From Aquibium microcysteis (GTDB taxonomy: Bacteria; Pseudomonadota; Alphaproteobacteria; Rhizobiales; Rhizobiaceae): a stretch of DNA of 64,000 nt. This document shows, piece by piece, positions 1-8,459 of this stretch. Numbering within the stretch: position 1 is the stretch's first letter; the number at the start of each line of letters is the position of its first letter. The notes beneath the pieces were generated by a model. It was not told the origin of the DNA, ran no database searches, and was given only the letters and a program-made list of their open reading frames with translations. The stretch is taken from contig NZ_CP061080.1 in assembly GCF_014495845.1 (NCBI RefSeq), forward strand, positions 4,082,001 to 4,146,000. Reading direction: 5' to 3'. Position numbers and translations under genes: made by a program.

Positions 1-81
1 GACGCGTTCAGGAAGGCGGCGGAGTAGCGGGAGGGGCGGGTGTGTCTTGCCAACGCTTCAAGCCGGCTCATTGAGCCCATA

Positions 82-716
82 TCACGGGTGGCGCGCGGCG
101 CGGAGGACAAGCGCCGCGCTCGTTTGGAGCGCCATGCCAACGGCTTCCGCGAACCGAATGTGCAGAACGTTGCCGTCGTCGAGATTGTTCTCGACGACGC
201 TTCGATCTTCGATGGACATCAACATAGCAGGTTCGATCGCTCGCTGTTGTCGAACAACAGCGAGCGATCGGCAAGGCGAATGGCGGAAGGCAGTCGCGAG
301 AAGGCCGTTTCGTAGCGCCTGCGTACAACGTTCTCGGGGATATCGTGCCCACCGGCCGCGACACGCTCTGCCACTCGTCTGACGTTCAAGTCGACCGAAC
401 TGAGTGTGATGAAAACGAGAGATACCTCGTATCCGACGGATCTGCAGCGCGCCATCAGACTCACGGACTGGTGGCTGCTGAGCGTCGTCTCCTACACGAA
501 ATCCCGGCGAGCCTCGATGACATGATCCAGATGCATCAGCACCTGCCGCCCGGCTGCGAGGTACACGGTCTCCGGTGATTCGGGATTCAGCCCTCTGGCG
601 ACGATGTCAGCGTTGACGAACTCGCCCGGCGGCTGGAGGTATCGATAGAGCGTCGACTTCCCCGAGCCATTGGCGCCGCCGAGGATCGTGCAATATGGCC
701 TCCTTGCGTCGGGCAC
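82..716 (-). pseudogene. Zeta-toxin/COG4185-type P-loop kinase, doubly disrupted
   Basis: This reads as a protein of about 210 residues that is broken twice. A GTG at 716 opens the frame, and Walker A GGANGSGKST lies at residues 13-22, followed by FVNADIVARGLNPE. An in-frame TAG at 492-494 separates RRDFV from ETTLSSHQS, two blocks normally continuous in this family. After the FDNSE motif the frame is lost near 225-228. The shifted frame, from an ATG at 219 overlapping a TGA as TGATG, continues with a family-like tail (NNLDDGNVLHIRFAEAVG) to a TGA at 82-84. Intact relatives phosphorylate UDP-sugars or are annotated as predicted ABC-type ATPases. The GTG overlaps the stop of the upstream 70-residue gene by one base, so the two were translationally coupled. 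The family call is firm for the N-terminal half. The C-terminal reconstruction is inference. Confidence 0.72.
234..270. repeat. Perfect 17-bp hairpin with 3-nt loop
   Basis: Arms 234-250 and 254-270 are perfectly complementary around the loop CGA. The hairpin lies inside the 3' part of the zeta-like pseudogene, over the ADRSLLFDNSERS segment, three to five bases upstream (on the coding strand, downstream) of the point where the frame is lost. It may have promoted the slip, or arisen by a local inverted duplication. Confidence 0.85.
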
Positions 717-928
717 TAGAGTCTGGGGCCGATTTCCCGGACGACGACGTCCTCGCCATTGATGAACTCGACGAGATGGCGTGAACCGTCGGGCAACTCG
801 CGCACCACGCCCCCCTCGCGCGGGTCGTGATAGTAGGCCGGCGCACCGGCGCAGCGCGCCTCCTCGACGGCGATCCGGCCAGCCTGACGAAGCTTGGCCT
901 GATTCCTGCGCCATTGCTCGATGATCAT
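716..928 (-). CDS. Small protein coupled to zeta-like gene, putative antitoxin
   Basis: A 70-residue protein with a basic, helical N-terminus (MIIEQWRRNQAKLRQAGRI) and a charged C-terminal half rich in beta-type residues (GVVRELPDGSRHLVEFINGE). No family is recognised with confidence. Its TAG stop shares one base with the GTG of the zeta-like gene (TAGTG), the arrangement expected for a coupled toxin-antitoxin or chaperone-effector pair. If the partner is dead, this gene may be an orphan antitoxin on the way to loss. The antitoxin role rests only on position and size. Confidence 0.55.
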   Translation of the reverse strand: MIIEQWRRNQAKLRQAGRIAVEEARCAGAPAYYHDPREGGVVRELPDGSRHLVEFINGEDVVVREIGPRL

Positions 929-1060
929 GACCGGACACCTTTCGTGGCTCCCGGCGCACCAGCCCGGAGCAAGGGCGCTGCGCCGTCTGACGAAGCCTGT
1001 CTGCCGAACGCAGATAGGGATCTTCGCCCGAAACGACGATATGCGTCTCGAATTCTAAAA

Positions 1061-2125
1061 TCACTGCTGCCTTGGGCTACTTGGGGAGCTGAAAGCCTCA
1101 ACCCGCGCCCGCGCGAACCGCTCTGCGACGTCGGCGGGCGACCAGTCGCGGCGGCCCGCCTCGCATGCCTCCACCATCGCGACCATGGCCTCGGCGAGCG
1201 GCGCGCGCAGGCCGTGCCCGGCGGCGAGCCGCACCACGGCGCCTTGCAGGAACCGCACCTCGGTGGTGCGTCCGCGGGCAATGTCCTCGGCCATCGACGA
1301 CGTGGCCTGCGGGTCGATGGCGAGCATGCGGCGGGCGACGAGGCGAAACAGCGGGTCGGGCAGCCGGAGCAGATGCGGGATCAGCGCCGGGCGGATGCCT
1401 TCGATGCGCGGCAGAGCGAGCCCCGCGGAACGGGCGATGCCGAGCGCCTCGGCCATCTGGTCGGCGACGAGCAGGCGCCAGGCCCGGTGCGACAGCTGCG
1501 CCTTCAGCGGCAGACCGGACAAGGCGTTGAGCGCGTTGTTGAGGTTGAGGATCAGCTTCGACCAGGCAAGGCCGGCCATGTCCGGATGCATGGCGACGGG
1601 CAGGCCCTCGACCGCGAGCAGCGCCGCGAGATCGGGATGGCCCGCTTCGATGGTGAGCGAACCGGCGGTGGCGCGGTGGAAGCGCGGCGTCGTGCCCTGT
1701 CCCGACGTCTGCACGACGTTAAACGGCACCATGCCGGCGACCACCCGACGTCCCGGAAGCCGGCTGCGCAGGATCGGGGCGTTGTCGACGCCGTTCTGCA
1801 GGCTGACGACGACGGCGCGGGGCGGCGCATGAGCGGCGATCAGCCCTGCCATCGCTGCGGTGTCGCCGCTCTTGACCGTGACGAGGACGAGATCTGCGTC
1901 GCGCAGTGCCGCCGACGGCTCGGCCGCGAGGCCGATCAGGTCCGGCCCGACATGGCGCCCGCGCGCCTCGAGATCGGTGATCCACAGCCCCTGCGCGGCG
2001 ATCGCCTGCACGAGCGGCAGCCGGGCGAGCAGCGTGACGTTCCGGCCGGCTGCCGCGAGCGACCCGCCGACGAAGCAGCCGATGCTGCCGGCACCCGCCA
2101 CCACGATGCGCGCCGCCTCATCCAT
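1061..2125 (-). CDS. Ketopantoate reductase (ApbA/PanE) family protein
   Basis: A 354-residue NADPH-dependent reductase of the 2-dehydropantoate 2-reductase family. The dinucleotide-binding motif GAGSIG lies at residues 11-16. It is followed by the family blocks VTVKSGDT, SLQNGVDN and LAWSKLILNLNNALNAL, the last carrying the usual catalytic Lys. A C-terminal helical domain contains TSSMAEDIARGRTTEV. It is about 50 residues longer than E. coli PanE, typical of the paralogous group used in catabolic operons. It is third in a minus-strand operon with an M20 amidohydrolase (18 bp upstream) and an FAD dehydrogenase. That context argues for reduction of a keto-acid in a degradative route rather than pantothenate synthesis, but CoA biosynthesis cannot be excluded. 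Confidence 0.85.
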   Translation of the reverse strand: MDEAARIVVAGAGSIGCFVGGSLAAAGRNVTLLARLPLVQAIAAQGLWITDLEARGRHVGPDLIGLAAEPSAALRDADLVLVTVKSGDTAAMAGLIAAHAPPRAVVVSLQNGVDNAPILRSRLPGRRVVAGMVPFNVVQTSGQGTTPRFHRATAGSLTIEAGHPDLAALLAVEGLPVAMHPDMAGLAWSKLILNLNNALNALSGLPLKAQLSHRAWRLLVADQMAEALGIARSAGLALPRIEGIRPALIPHLLRLPDPLFRLVARRMLAIDPQATSSMAEDIARGRTTEVRFLQGAVVRLAAGHGLRAPLAEAMVAMVEACEAGRRDWSPADVAERFARARVEAFSSPSSPRQQ

Positions 2126-2143
2126 GCCGGCGCCCGCCCCGCC

Positions 2144-3307
2144 TCACCCCAGCATCGTCCGCGCCGCGCGCAGGAAGATGCGCGCGCCGATCGGGATCAG
2201 GTCGTCGGGAAAGTCGTAGTCGGGATTGTGCAGCTGCGGGTGCGTCTCGCCCGCGCCGAGGAACAGCATGGCCGACTTCGCGCCGTGGCCGAAGCGGCCG
2301 AAATCCTCCGAGGCGCGCATCGGAAGTTCGGCCTCGTCGTGGCTGACGCCTTCCGCATCCAGCGCGGCTTCCAGATGCGCGGTTGCGTCCGGATCGTTCA
2401 GGCTCGCGAGAAAGACCTCGTGATAGTCGACGGCATGGCCAAGGCCGCCAGCGCCGGCCTCCTGCCGCACCAGCGCCTCCGCCGCAGCCATCAGATCCGC
2501 CATCCGCTCGTCGAGCCGGGTACGCAGCGTGCAGCGTATCTCGGCCTGGCCGGGCTGGATGCCGTAGACAGGTTCGCCCATGGCGACGTGGCAGACGGTG
2601 ACCAGCGCGAAGTCGTCGCGGCTGAAATGGCCGGCCGACAGCGCGGTGAGGGCCGGCATCAGCCGGCTTACCGCCATCATCGGCGAAATTCCGGTCTCGG
2701 GCATCGAGGAATGCGCGGTCCTGCCCGTGAGAACGATGCGCATGCCGCGCGAGGCGCAGTTCACCACGCCCGGCTTCAGCCGCACGTGGCCGAGCGGCGT
2801 GCCCGGCAGATTGTGCAGCGAGAACGCGTAATCCGGCGCGATTTCGGGGAAACGCGGGTCGGCGATCACCCCGGCCGCGCCTTCGCCCGTCTCCTCGGCA
2901 GGCTGGAACAGCAGGACGACGCGGCCCGTCGCCGGTCGCCGTCGCGCGAGCTGGCGCGCCATGGCGGCGAGGATGGCCGTGTGCCCGTCATGGCCGCACA
3001 TGTGCGACTTGCCCGGCACCCGCGACCGGTGCGGCGCATCCGAAAGCTCCTCGATCGGCAGCGCGTCGAGTTCGGAGCGGAAGAGCAGCGTCTGCCCCGG
3101 CCGGCCGCTGTCGAAGACCACCGCCACGCCATGCCCGCCCATCTCCGTCAGCACCCGGTCGGGGCCGGTTTCGGCGAGGAAGGCGACGACCTCGCGCGCC
3201 GTCCGTTCTTCCTCGCCGGAAATTTCCGGATTCTCGTGGAGCCTGCGTCGCCACGCCGTCAGCTCGGCGATGTCGGCATTGGTGAAATCGTGCTGCATCA
3301 GGTCCAT
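2144..3307 (-). CDS. M20 family amidohydrolase
   Basis: A 387-residue zinc-dependent aminoacylase/hippurate hydrolase-like enzyme that cleaves N-acyl amino acids or related amides in the cytoplasm. Metal-binding and catalytic motifs are present: MCGHDGHTA with C104 and H106, PAEETGEGA with E138/E139, and the histidine in SLHNLPG at H165. The start at 3307 is chosen because AGGAGAGCGGT precedes it and the product begins in register with the family (MDLMQHDF); the frame stays open further upstream but only over the neighbouring gene. The stop of the upstream FAD dehydrogenase is 10 bp away, so the two are surely co-transcribed. The substrate is unknown. Confidence 0.9.
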   Translation of the reverse strand: MDLMQHDFTNADIAELTAWRRRLHENPEISGEEERTAREVVAFLAETGPDRVLTEMGGHGVAVVFDSGRPGQTLLFRSELDALPIEELSDAPHRSRVPGKSHMCGHDGHTAILAAMARQLARRRPATGRVVLLFQPAEETGEGAAGVIADPRFPEIAPDYAFSLHNLPGTPLGHVRLKPGVVNCASRGMRIVLTGRTAHSSMPETGISPMMAVSRLMPALTALSAGHFSRDDFALVTVCHVAMGEPVYGIQPGQAEIRCTLRTRLDERMADLMAAAEALVRQEAGAGGLGHAVDYHEVFLASLNDPDATAHLEAALDAEGVSHDEAELPMRASEDFGRFGHGAKSAMLFLGAGETHPQLHNPDYDFPDDLIPIGARIFLRAARTMLG

Positions 3308-3317
3308 ACCGCTCTCC

Positions 3318-4964
3318 TCATCGCGCCGCGTGGCGGCCCGCATTCCTGCCCGAGAAGATGCAGCCGCCGAGGAATGTTCCCTCCAGCGCGTTGGTGCCGT
3401 GGTAGCCGCCGCCGCCGAAGCCCGCAACCTCGCCGGCCGCGTAGAGACCGGGGATGGGCTCGCCGGCCGCGTCCAGCACCTGCCCGTCGAGGTTGGTGTG
3501 CAGCCCGCCCAGCGTCTTGCGCGTCAGGATGTTGAGCTTCACGGCGATCAGCGGACCGTTCGCGGGATCGAGAATTCGATGCGGCCTGGCGGTCCGGATC
3601 AGCTTGTCGCCGAGATAGGCGCGCGCACCCCGGATCGCCGTCACTTGCGCATCCTTGGAGAAGGGGTTGTCGATCTCGCGGTCGCGCGCCTCGATCTGCA
3701 TCCGCAGCCGGCCGGCATCGATCATGGCTTCGCCGGTCATCGCGTTCATCGCCTCCACCAGCGCACCGAGATCGTCGCGCACGATGAAGTCCGCGCCCTT
3801 TTCCTTGAAGGCTTCGACCGGCGGCGGCGCAGACGCGCCGCGGCGGTTCCGCAGCACCGCCCGCCAGTCCTTCGCCGTGAAATCCGGGTTCTGTTCGGAG
3901 CCCGACAGCGCGAATTCCTTCCTGATGATCGTCTGCGTCAGCACGAACCAGGACCAGTCATGGCCCGTCGCGAGGATGTGCTTCAGCGTCGACAGCGTGT
4001 CGAAGCCCGGCATGCAGGGCGCGGGCAGCCGCTCGCCGCGCGCGTCGAACCACATCGACGACGGTCCGGGCAGGATGCGGATGCCGTGGTTCGGCCAGAT
4101 CGGATCCCAGTTCCGCACACCCTCGGTATAATGCCACATGCGGTCCGCATTGATCACCGCTGCACCGGCGTCGCGGCTGATGGCGATCATGCGGCCGTCG
4201 ACATGGTGCGGCACGCCGGCCACCATGGTCTTCGGCGCTGGCCCGAGCCGGTCGACCGGCCAGGCCTTGCGCACCAGATCGAGGTCGCCGCCGATGCCGC
4301 CGGAGGTCACCAGCACGGCGCCGGCCGACAGCTCGAAGCCGCCGGTCACCGCGCGGCCGGACCTCTGCCCGCGCTGCACGGTCGACGGCTCCAGGATCTC
4401 GCCCGCCACACCCGTCACCGCGCCATTGGTGCGGACGAGGCGCGAGACGCGGTGGCGGAACTTCAGCGTGATCAGGCCAGCGGCCGCATGCGCCCGCACG
4501 CGCCGCTCGAAGGGCTCGACCACGCCCGGCCCGGTGCCCCAGGTAATATGGAACCGTGGCACCGAATTGCCGTGGCCATGTGCATGGCCGCCGCCGCGCT
4601 CGGCCCAGCCGACGACGGGAAACCAGCGCATCCCCATGGCATGCAGCCAGGGCCGCATCTCGCCGGCCGCGAAGTCGACATACGCCTCGGCCACCTTGCG
4701 CGGCCAGAAATCCTCCGGCCGGCTGAACTGCGCCGATCCCATCCAGTCCTGCAGCGCGAGTTCCCGGCTGTCGCGGATGCGCAGGCGGCGCTGCTCCGGG
4801 CTGTCGACGAAGAACAGGCCGCCGAGCGACCAGAAGGCCTGTCCGCCGAGAGAATTTTCGCCCTCCTGTTCGAGGATGGTCACGCGCCTGCCGCGATCGG
4901 CCAGTTCCGCCGCCGCGACGAGGCCGGCGAGCCCCCCGCCGACGATGATGGCATCGCAATCCAT
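3318..4964 (-). CDS. FAD-binding dehydrogenase (KsdD/fumarate reductase-like)
   Basis: A 548-residue flavoprotein of the conserved FAD-binding dehydrogenase group related to 3-ketosteroid 1-dehydrogenase and fumarate reductase flavoprotein subunits. The FAD Rossmann motif is IIVGGGLAGLVAAAELA (residues 7-23) and the C-terminal FAD block is GLYAAGEVAGFGGGGYHGTNALEG. The start at 4964 follows a strong GGGAGGGACC site. It heads the three-gene operon with the M20 amidohydrolase and ketopantoate-reductase-like gene. No signal peptide is seen, so it is cytoplasmic. The length matches the family. The substrate is not defined; steroid specificity should not be inferred from the fold. Confidence 0.88.
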   Translation of the reverse strand: MDCDAIIVGGGLAGLVAAAELADRGRRVTILEQEGENSLGGQAFWSLGGLFFVDSPEQRRLRIRDSRELALQDWMGSAQFSRPEDFWPRKVAEAYVDFAAGEMRPWLHAMGMRWFPVVGWAERGGGHAHGHGNSVPRFHITWGTGPGVVEPFERRVRAHAAAGLITLKFRHRVSRLVRTNGAVTGVAGEILEPSTVQRGQRSGRAVTGGFELSAGAVLVTSGGIGGDLDLVRKAWPVDRLGPAPKTMVAGVPHHVDGRMIAISRDAGAAVINADRMWHYTEGVRNWDPIWPNHGIRILPGPSSMWFDARGERLPAPCMPGFDTLSTLKHILATGHDWSWFVLTQTIIRKEFALSGSEQNPDFTAKDWRAVLRNRRGASAPPPVEAFKEKGADFIVRDDLGALVEAMNAMTGEAMIDAGRLRMQIEARDREIDNPFSKDAQVTAIRGARAYLGDKLIRTARPHRILDPANGPLIAVKLNILTRKTLGGLHTNLDGQVLDAAGEPIPGLYAAGEVAGFGGGGYHGTNALEGTFLGGCIFSGRNAGRHAAR

Positions 4965-5159
4965 GATGGTCCCTCCCGGTGTGCCGGGCCGAGTTAGGCA
5001 CGCGGCGCGAGACCGATCAAGCCGAAGCACGTCGCCGGCCGGTTCACCACCGAACGGGCCGCACGTCTTGAGCGGGCCATGCGGGCGGAGCGCCTCCCCG
5101 GCCTTGACGGCGCCGCGGGTCGGACGTCATGTCTCCCGACCGAAAAACGGGGGTGCCGA

Positions 5160-5513
5160 ATGGTCTCGACGATCCTGATCGCGCTGGTGGCGGCGCTGCA
5201 CGTCTATTTCATGTATCTGGAGATGATCGCCTGGGACACGCCGGCCGGCCACAAGGCCTTCCGGCTCGATCCGGCCTTCGCGGCACGCTCGAAGGCGCTG
5301 GCGATGAACCAGGGACTCTACAACGGCTTCCTCGTCGCCGGGCTCGTCTGGGGCCTCTGGCTCGGGGCGGAAGGCTTCGCCATCAAGCTCTTCTTCCTCG
5401 GCTGCGTGGTCGTGGCCGGCCTGTTCGGCGCCGCCACGGTCTCCCGCAAGATCCTCTATGTCCAAGCGCTTCCCGCCGCGCTGGCACTGGCGGCACTGCT
5501 GATCGGATGGTGA
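5160..5513 (+). CDS. DUF1304 family small membrane protein
   Basis: A 117-residue integral membrane protein with four hydrophobic segments. The N-terminal signature MVSTILIALVAALHVYFMYLEMIAWDT is followed by a conserved MNQGLYNGFLVAG block, both typical of DUF1304. The start at 5160 is chosen because family members begin exactly at this MVS-type N-terminus, and upstream in-frame sequence is not family-like. The function is unknown. It is convergent with the MotB-like gene, whose stop lies only 4 bp away. Confidence 0.85.
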   Translation: MVSTILIALVAALHVYFMYLEMIAWDTPAGHKAFRLDPAFAARSKALAMNQGLYNGFLVAGLVWGLWLGAEGFAIKLFFLGCVVVAGLFGAATVSRKILYVQALPAALALAALLIGW

Positions 5514-5517
5514 GGCC

Positions 5518-6549
5518 TCACCGCTCGGTCAGCTTGAGCTCGATGCGGCGGTTTCTGTTGCGGGCGTCGGGGGTGTCGCCTTCGACCAGCGGCTGGAACT
5601 CGCCGAAGCCGGCGGCCACGAGCCGGGCGGCGGGAACGCCCTGCGCGACCAGATACTTCACCACCGACACGGCACGCGCCGAGGAGAGTTCCCAGTTGTC
5701 GCGGTAGCGGCCGGTGCCCGACAGCGGGACGTTGTCGGTATGGCCGTCGACGCGCAGGACCCAGTTGATCTCGGGCGGAATCTCGCGCTGCAGGTCGATG
5801 ATGGCGGCGGCGAGCTTGGCCATCTCGACGCGCCCGGCCTCGTTGATCACCTCCGAGCCGGAGGGGAAGAGCACCTCGGACTGGAACACGAAGCGGTCGC
5901 CGACGATGCGGATGTTCTCGCGGTCCGACAGGATCTCGCGCAGCCGGCCGAAGAAGTCGGAGCGGTAGCGGTTCAGCTCCTGGACGCGCTGCGCCAGGGC
6001 GACATTGAGCCGGCGGCCGAGATCGGCGATCTTGGCATTGGACTCGCGGTCGCGCGTCTCCGAAACGTCCAGCGCGTCCTCCAGCGCCGCGATCTGGCGC
6101 CGCAGCGCCGAGATCTGCTGGTTGAGGAGCTCGACCTGCGACAGCGCGCGCTGCGAGATCTGCCGCTCGCTCTCCAGCTCGCCGCTGAGCGCGCCGATCT
6201 GGTCGCGGGCAGCGGCGTCGGCGCCCGAGCCGGCGGCGAGCAGGCTCTCCAGCCGCGAGCGCTCGGTCTCGGCCGCCGTGAGCGAGGCCTGCAGGTTGGC
6301 GAGCTGGTCTTCCGTGTCCTGCGCGTTCGACCGTTCGAGCGCAAGCAGCTGGGTCAGCTCGTTGATCTGCGAATTCAGCCGGTTCAGCACCTCGTCCTTG
6401 CCGCTGATCTCGCGCGACAGCAGGAACTGCGCCAGCACGAACACGGACAGAAGGAACATGATGGCGAGGAGCAGCGTCGACAGGGCGTCGACGAAGCCCG
6501 GCCAGTAGTCGATGCCGCGTTCCCGCCGGCGTCCGCGCGCCAGCGCCAT
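5518..6549 (-). CDS. OmpA/MotB-domain peptidoglycan-associated membrane protein
   Basis: A 343-residue inner-membrane protein. One N-terminal transmembrane helix (GFVDALSTLLLAIMFLLSVFVLAQF) is followed by a long coiled-coil-like region (about residues 50-195, rich in Glu, Gln and Leu heptads). The C-terminal OmpA-like domain contains VDGHTDNVPL and NRRIELKLTE and should bind peptidoglycan. The Asp in the first helix (VDALST) corresponds to the proton-coupling residue of MotB/TolR. It lies one base after the MotA-like gene (TGAcATG), so the two form an ion-driven stator-like pair. A flagellar role is unlikely, as no flagellar genes are nearby. Confidence 0.85.
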   Translation of the reverse strand: MALARGRRRERGIDYWPGFVDALSTLLLAIMFLLSVFVLAQFLLSREISGKDEVLNRLNSQINELTQLLALERSNAQDTEDQLANLQASLTAAETERSRLESLLAAGSGADAAARDQIGALSGELESERQISQRALSQVELLNQQISALRRQIAALEDALDVSETRDRESNAKIADLGRRLNVALAQRVQELNRYRSDFFGRLREILSDRENIRIVGDRFVFQSEVLFPSGSEVINEAGRVEMAKLAAAIIDLQREIPPEINWVLRVDGHTDNVPLSGTGRYRDNWELSSARAVSVVKYLVAQGVPAARLVAAGFGEFQPLVEGDTPDARNRNRRIELKLTER

Positions 6550-6550
6550 G

Positions 6551-7573
6551 TCAGCTGCCTCCCCGCTTCTTCAGCGACTGTGCGATGCTTTCAAGCACCG
6601 CGCGGGTCGCCCGCTGTTCCTCGGCCTGCGATTCCACCCAGTCGCGCATCATCTGCTGCTCGCTGCGCATGTTCTTCACCAGCCCCGAGATGCCTTCCGC
6701 TAGGTTTGCCATCGAGGTTGCGACGCGCTGGCTGGAGCCGCCGGTCTCGCTGATCGAGCGCAGCTGCTCGGCCATCCGGCGCATTTCTTCCGACGACGTG
6801 TTGCGACCCGGGTCGATGGCCGGCGCATCGGATCCGAGATCGGTCACCGACGACAGCCAGTTTTCGAGTTCGGTGTAGAAGCGCGTCTGCGCCCGGCCCG
6901 CCTGCAGGTCGAGGAAGCCGAGCACGAGCGATCCCGCAAGACCGAACAGCGAGGACGAGAAGGCCGTTCCCATGCCGGCGAGAGGCGCGGCGAGGCCCGT
7001 CTTCAGCGCATTCAGCACATCGTTGGCATCGCCCGATCCCGGATCGAGCGACTGGATCGTGTCACCGATGGAGCCGATGGTCTGCAGGAGGCCCCAGAAG
7101 GTGCCGAGCAGGCCGAGGAACACGAGGAGGCCGATCAGGTAGCGCGAGATGTCGCGGCTCTCGTCGAGGCGCGTGGCGATGGAATCGAGGATGGTTCGAA
7201 GCGACACCGTGGTGAGCGCCGTCGCCGAGGACCGGCCGAGCAGCACCTTCATCGGCGCCAGCAGCACCGGATCGCGCGTCTCCAGGCCGCCCGCGCGGAA
7301 GGAGTTGACCCAGCGAACCTCCCGGAACAGCCGCACCACCTGGTTGAAGGCGAGCAGCACGCCGACCGCCAGCACGCCGATGATCAGGCCGTTGAGGCCG
7401 GGATTGGTGGTGAAGGCGGCGGAGATCTGCCGGTACAGGATGGCGGCGACGAAACCGGCGATCGCCAGGAAGATCAGCATCGACAGCAGGAAGACCTGCG
7501 GACTGGAGAGCTTCTGCGGGTCGTACTGGCCGCCCGAAAGCGCCTCATCCGCCGTTGATCCGAACCATGCCAT
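6551..7573 (-). CDS. MotA/TolQ/ExbB proton-channel family protein
   Basis: A 340-residue membrane protein forming a stator-like channel with the adjacent MotB-like protein. Hydrophobic helices occur near residues 27-47, 63-82, 143-165 and 200-222. The core GLLGTFWGLLQTIGSI and LAAPLAGMGTAFSSSLFGL blocks are the MotA/ExbB signature. The C-terminus is a charged cytoplasmic tail (EQQMMRDWVESQAEEQRA). Pairs of this architecture are widely conserved in rhizobia as chromosomal genes. The energised process is unknown; cell-envelope maintenance is the likely setting. Confidence 0.85.
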   Translation of the reverse strand: MAWFGSTADEALSGGQYDPQKLSSPQVFLLSMLIFLAIAGFVAAILYRQISAAFTTNPGLNGLIIGVLAVGVLLAFNQVVRLFREVRWVNSFRAGGLETRDPVLLAPMKVLLGRSSATALTTVSLRTILDSIATRLDESRDISRYLIGLLVFLGLLGTFWGLLQTIGSIGDTIQSLDPGSGDANDVLNALKTGLAAPLAGMGTAFSSSLFGLAGSLVLGFLDLQAGRAQTRFYTELENWLSSVTDLGSDAPAIDPGRNTSSEEMRRMAEQLRSISETGGSSQRVATSMANLAEGISGLVKNMRSEQQMMRDWVESQAEEQRATRAVLESIAQSLKKRGGS

Positions 7574-7681
7574 GCCAAGCCTCAGTCTCTGTCCCGCACC
7601 GATGGCGACTGTATCCGCAATTGTGACGAAAATGAAAGGACGCGCCCCGCGCCACTGCCGACGAATTGGCCTTTTCCGCCG

Positions 7682-8365
7682 TCAGAGCCGATGGATGACC
7701 AGCAGGTCCATCATCGCCGCCAGGTGAAGTCCGGCGCCGGACACCACGAAGCCGTGCCAGACCGCCGACTGGAAGCGAAGGTCGCGCCAGACGAAGAAGA
7801 TCACGCCTGCCGAATAGCAGATCCCGCCGGCCGCGATGTACCAGATCGTGCTCGCGGGGACGATCTCGGCGAGATCGCCCGCGATCACGATCCCGCTCCA
7901 CCCGATGGCGAGATAGAACCCGATCGCGACGCGGTCGAGACGGCCGGGAAAGGCCAGCTTCAGGGCGATCCCGGTCAGCGCGGCGCCCCAGACGACGGTC
8001 AGCATGATCCCGGCGGTCGGGCCGTCCAGCTGCGCCATCAGCGGCGTATAGGTTCCCGCGATCAGGAGGTAGATCGCGGAATGGTCGAACCGCCGCAGGA
8101 TCCATTTGGCGCGCGACGCCGGCCACAGATTGTAGGCGCACGATACCGAAAGGACGGTCAGCAGCGACACGACGTAGAAGATCGTCGCGACGTACTCGGC
8201 CACTGCCGTTCGCCCCGCGGCGAGCCACAGCAGGATCGCGCCGGCCGTGATGGCGAGAACGATGCCGACCGCATGCACGATCCCGTCAGCCAGCAGTTCG
8301 GCCCGGGTTATTCGGCGCCAGTCGGCGTGGAGATTGACGTAAGGGTGGCGGCGGTTGAGCGTCAT
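7682..8365 (-). CDS. Hemolysin III family (PAQR-like) membrane protein
   Basis: A 227-residue protein with seven predicted transmembrane helices. The family histidine-rich signatures are present: ADGIVHAVGIVLA near the N-terminus, FDHSAIYLLIAGTYTPL in the middle and WHGFVVSGAGLHLAAM near the end. These supply the histidines and Ser/Asp that bind zinc in the PAQR/alkaline-ceramidase superfamily. Length is normal. The name hemolysin III is historical. The bacterial role is probably in lipid or membrane homeostasis. It appears monocistronic, with about 100 bp on either side. Confidence 0.9.
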   Translation of the reverse strand: MTLNRRHPYVNLHADWRRITRAELLADGIVHAVGIVLAITAGAILLWLAAGRTAVAEYVATIFYVVSLLTVLSVSCAYNLWPASRAKWILRRFDHSAIYLLIAGTYTPLMAQLDGPTAGIMLTVVWGAALTGIALKLAFPGRLDRVAIGFYLAIGWSGIVIAGDLAEIVPASTIWYIAAGGICYSAGVIFFVWRDLRFQSAVWHGFVVSGAGLHLAAMMDLLVIHRL

Positions 8366-8459
8366 GCAGGCACCTTGGCAGGCCGATGTGACGGAATTAT
8401 CGCCGCCCCTGCCCGCACCTGCAACCGAACTCGCTTCGGACGATCCCCGGCGCCCGGTC

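Noticed and set aside
827..3535. Open frame of about 900 codons on the plus strand
   Set aside because: It is Arg/Ala/Gln-rich, with no domain, and lies opposite well-supported genes on the minus strand. It is a GC-rich antisense artefact.
5518..7573. Zorya-type defence system (ZorA/ZorB-like membrane pair)
   Set aside because: The MotA/MotB-like pair has the right domains but no ZorC, ZorD or ZorE gene follows. The neighbours are housekeeping genes, so an ordinary stator-like pair is more likely.
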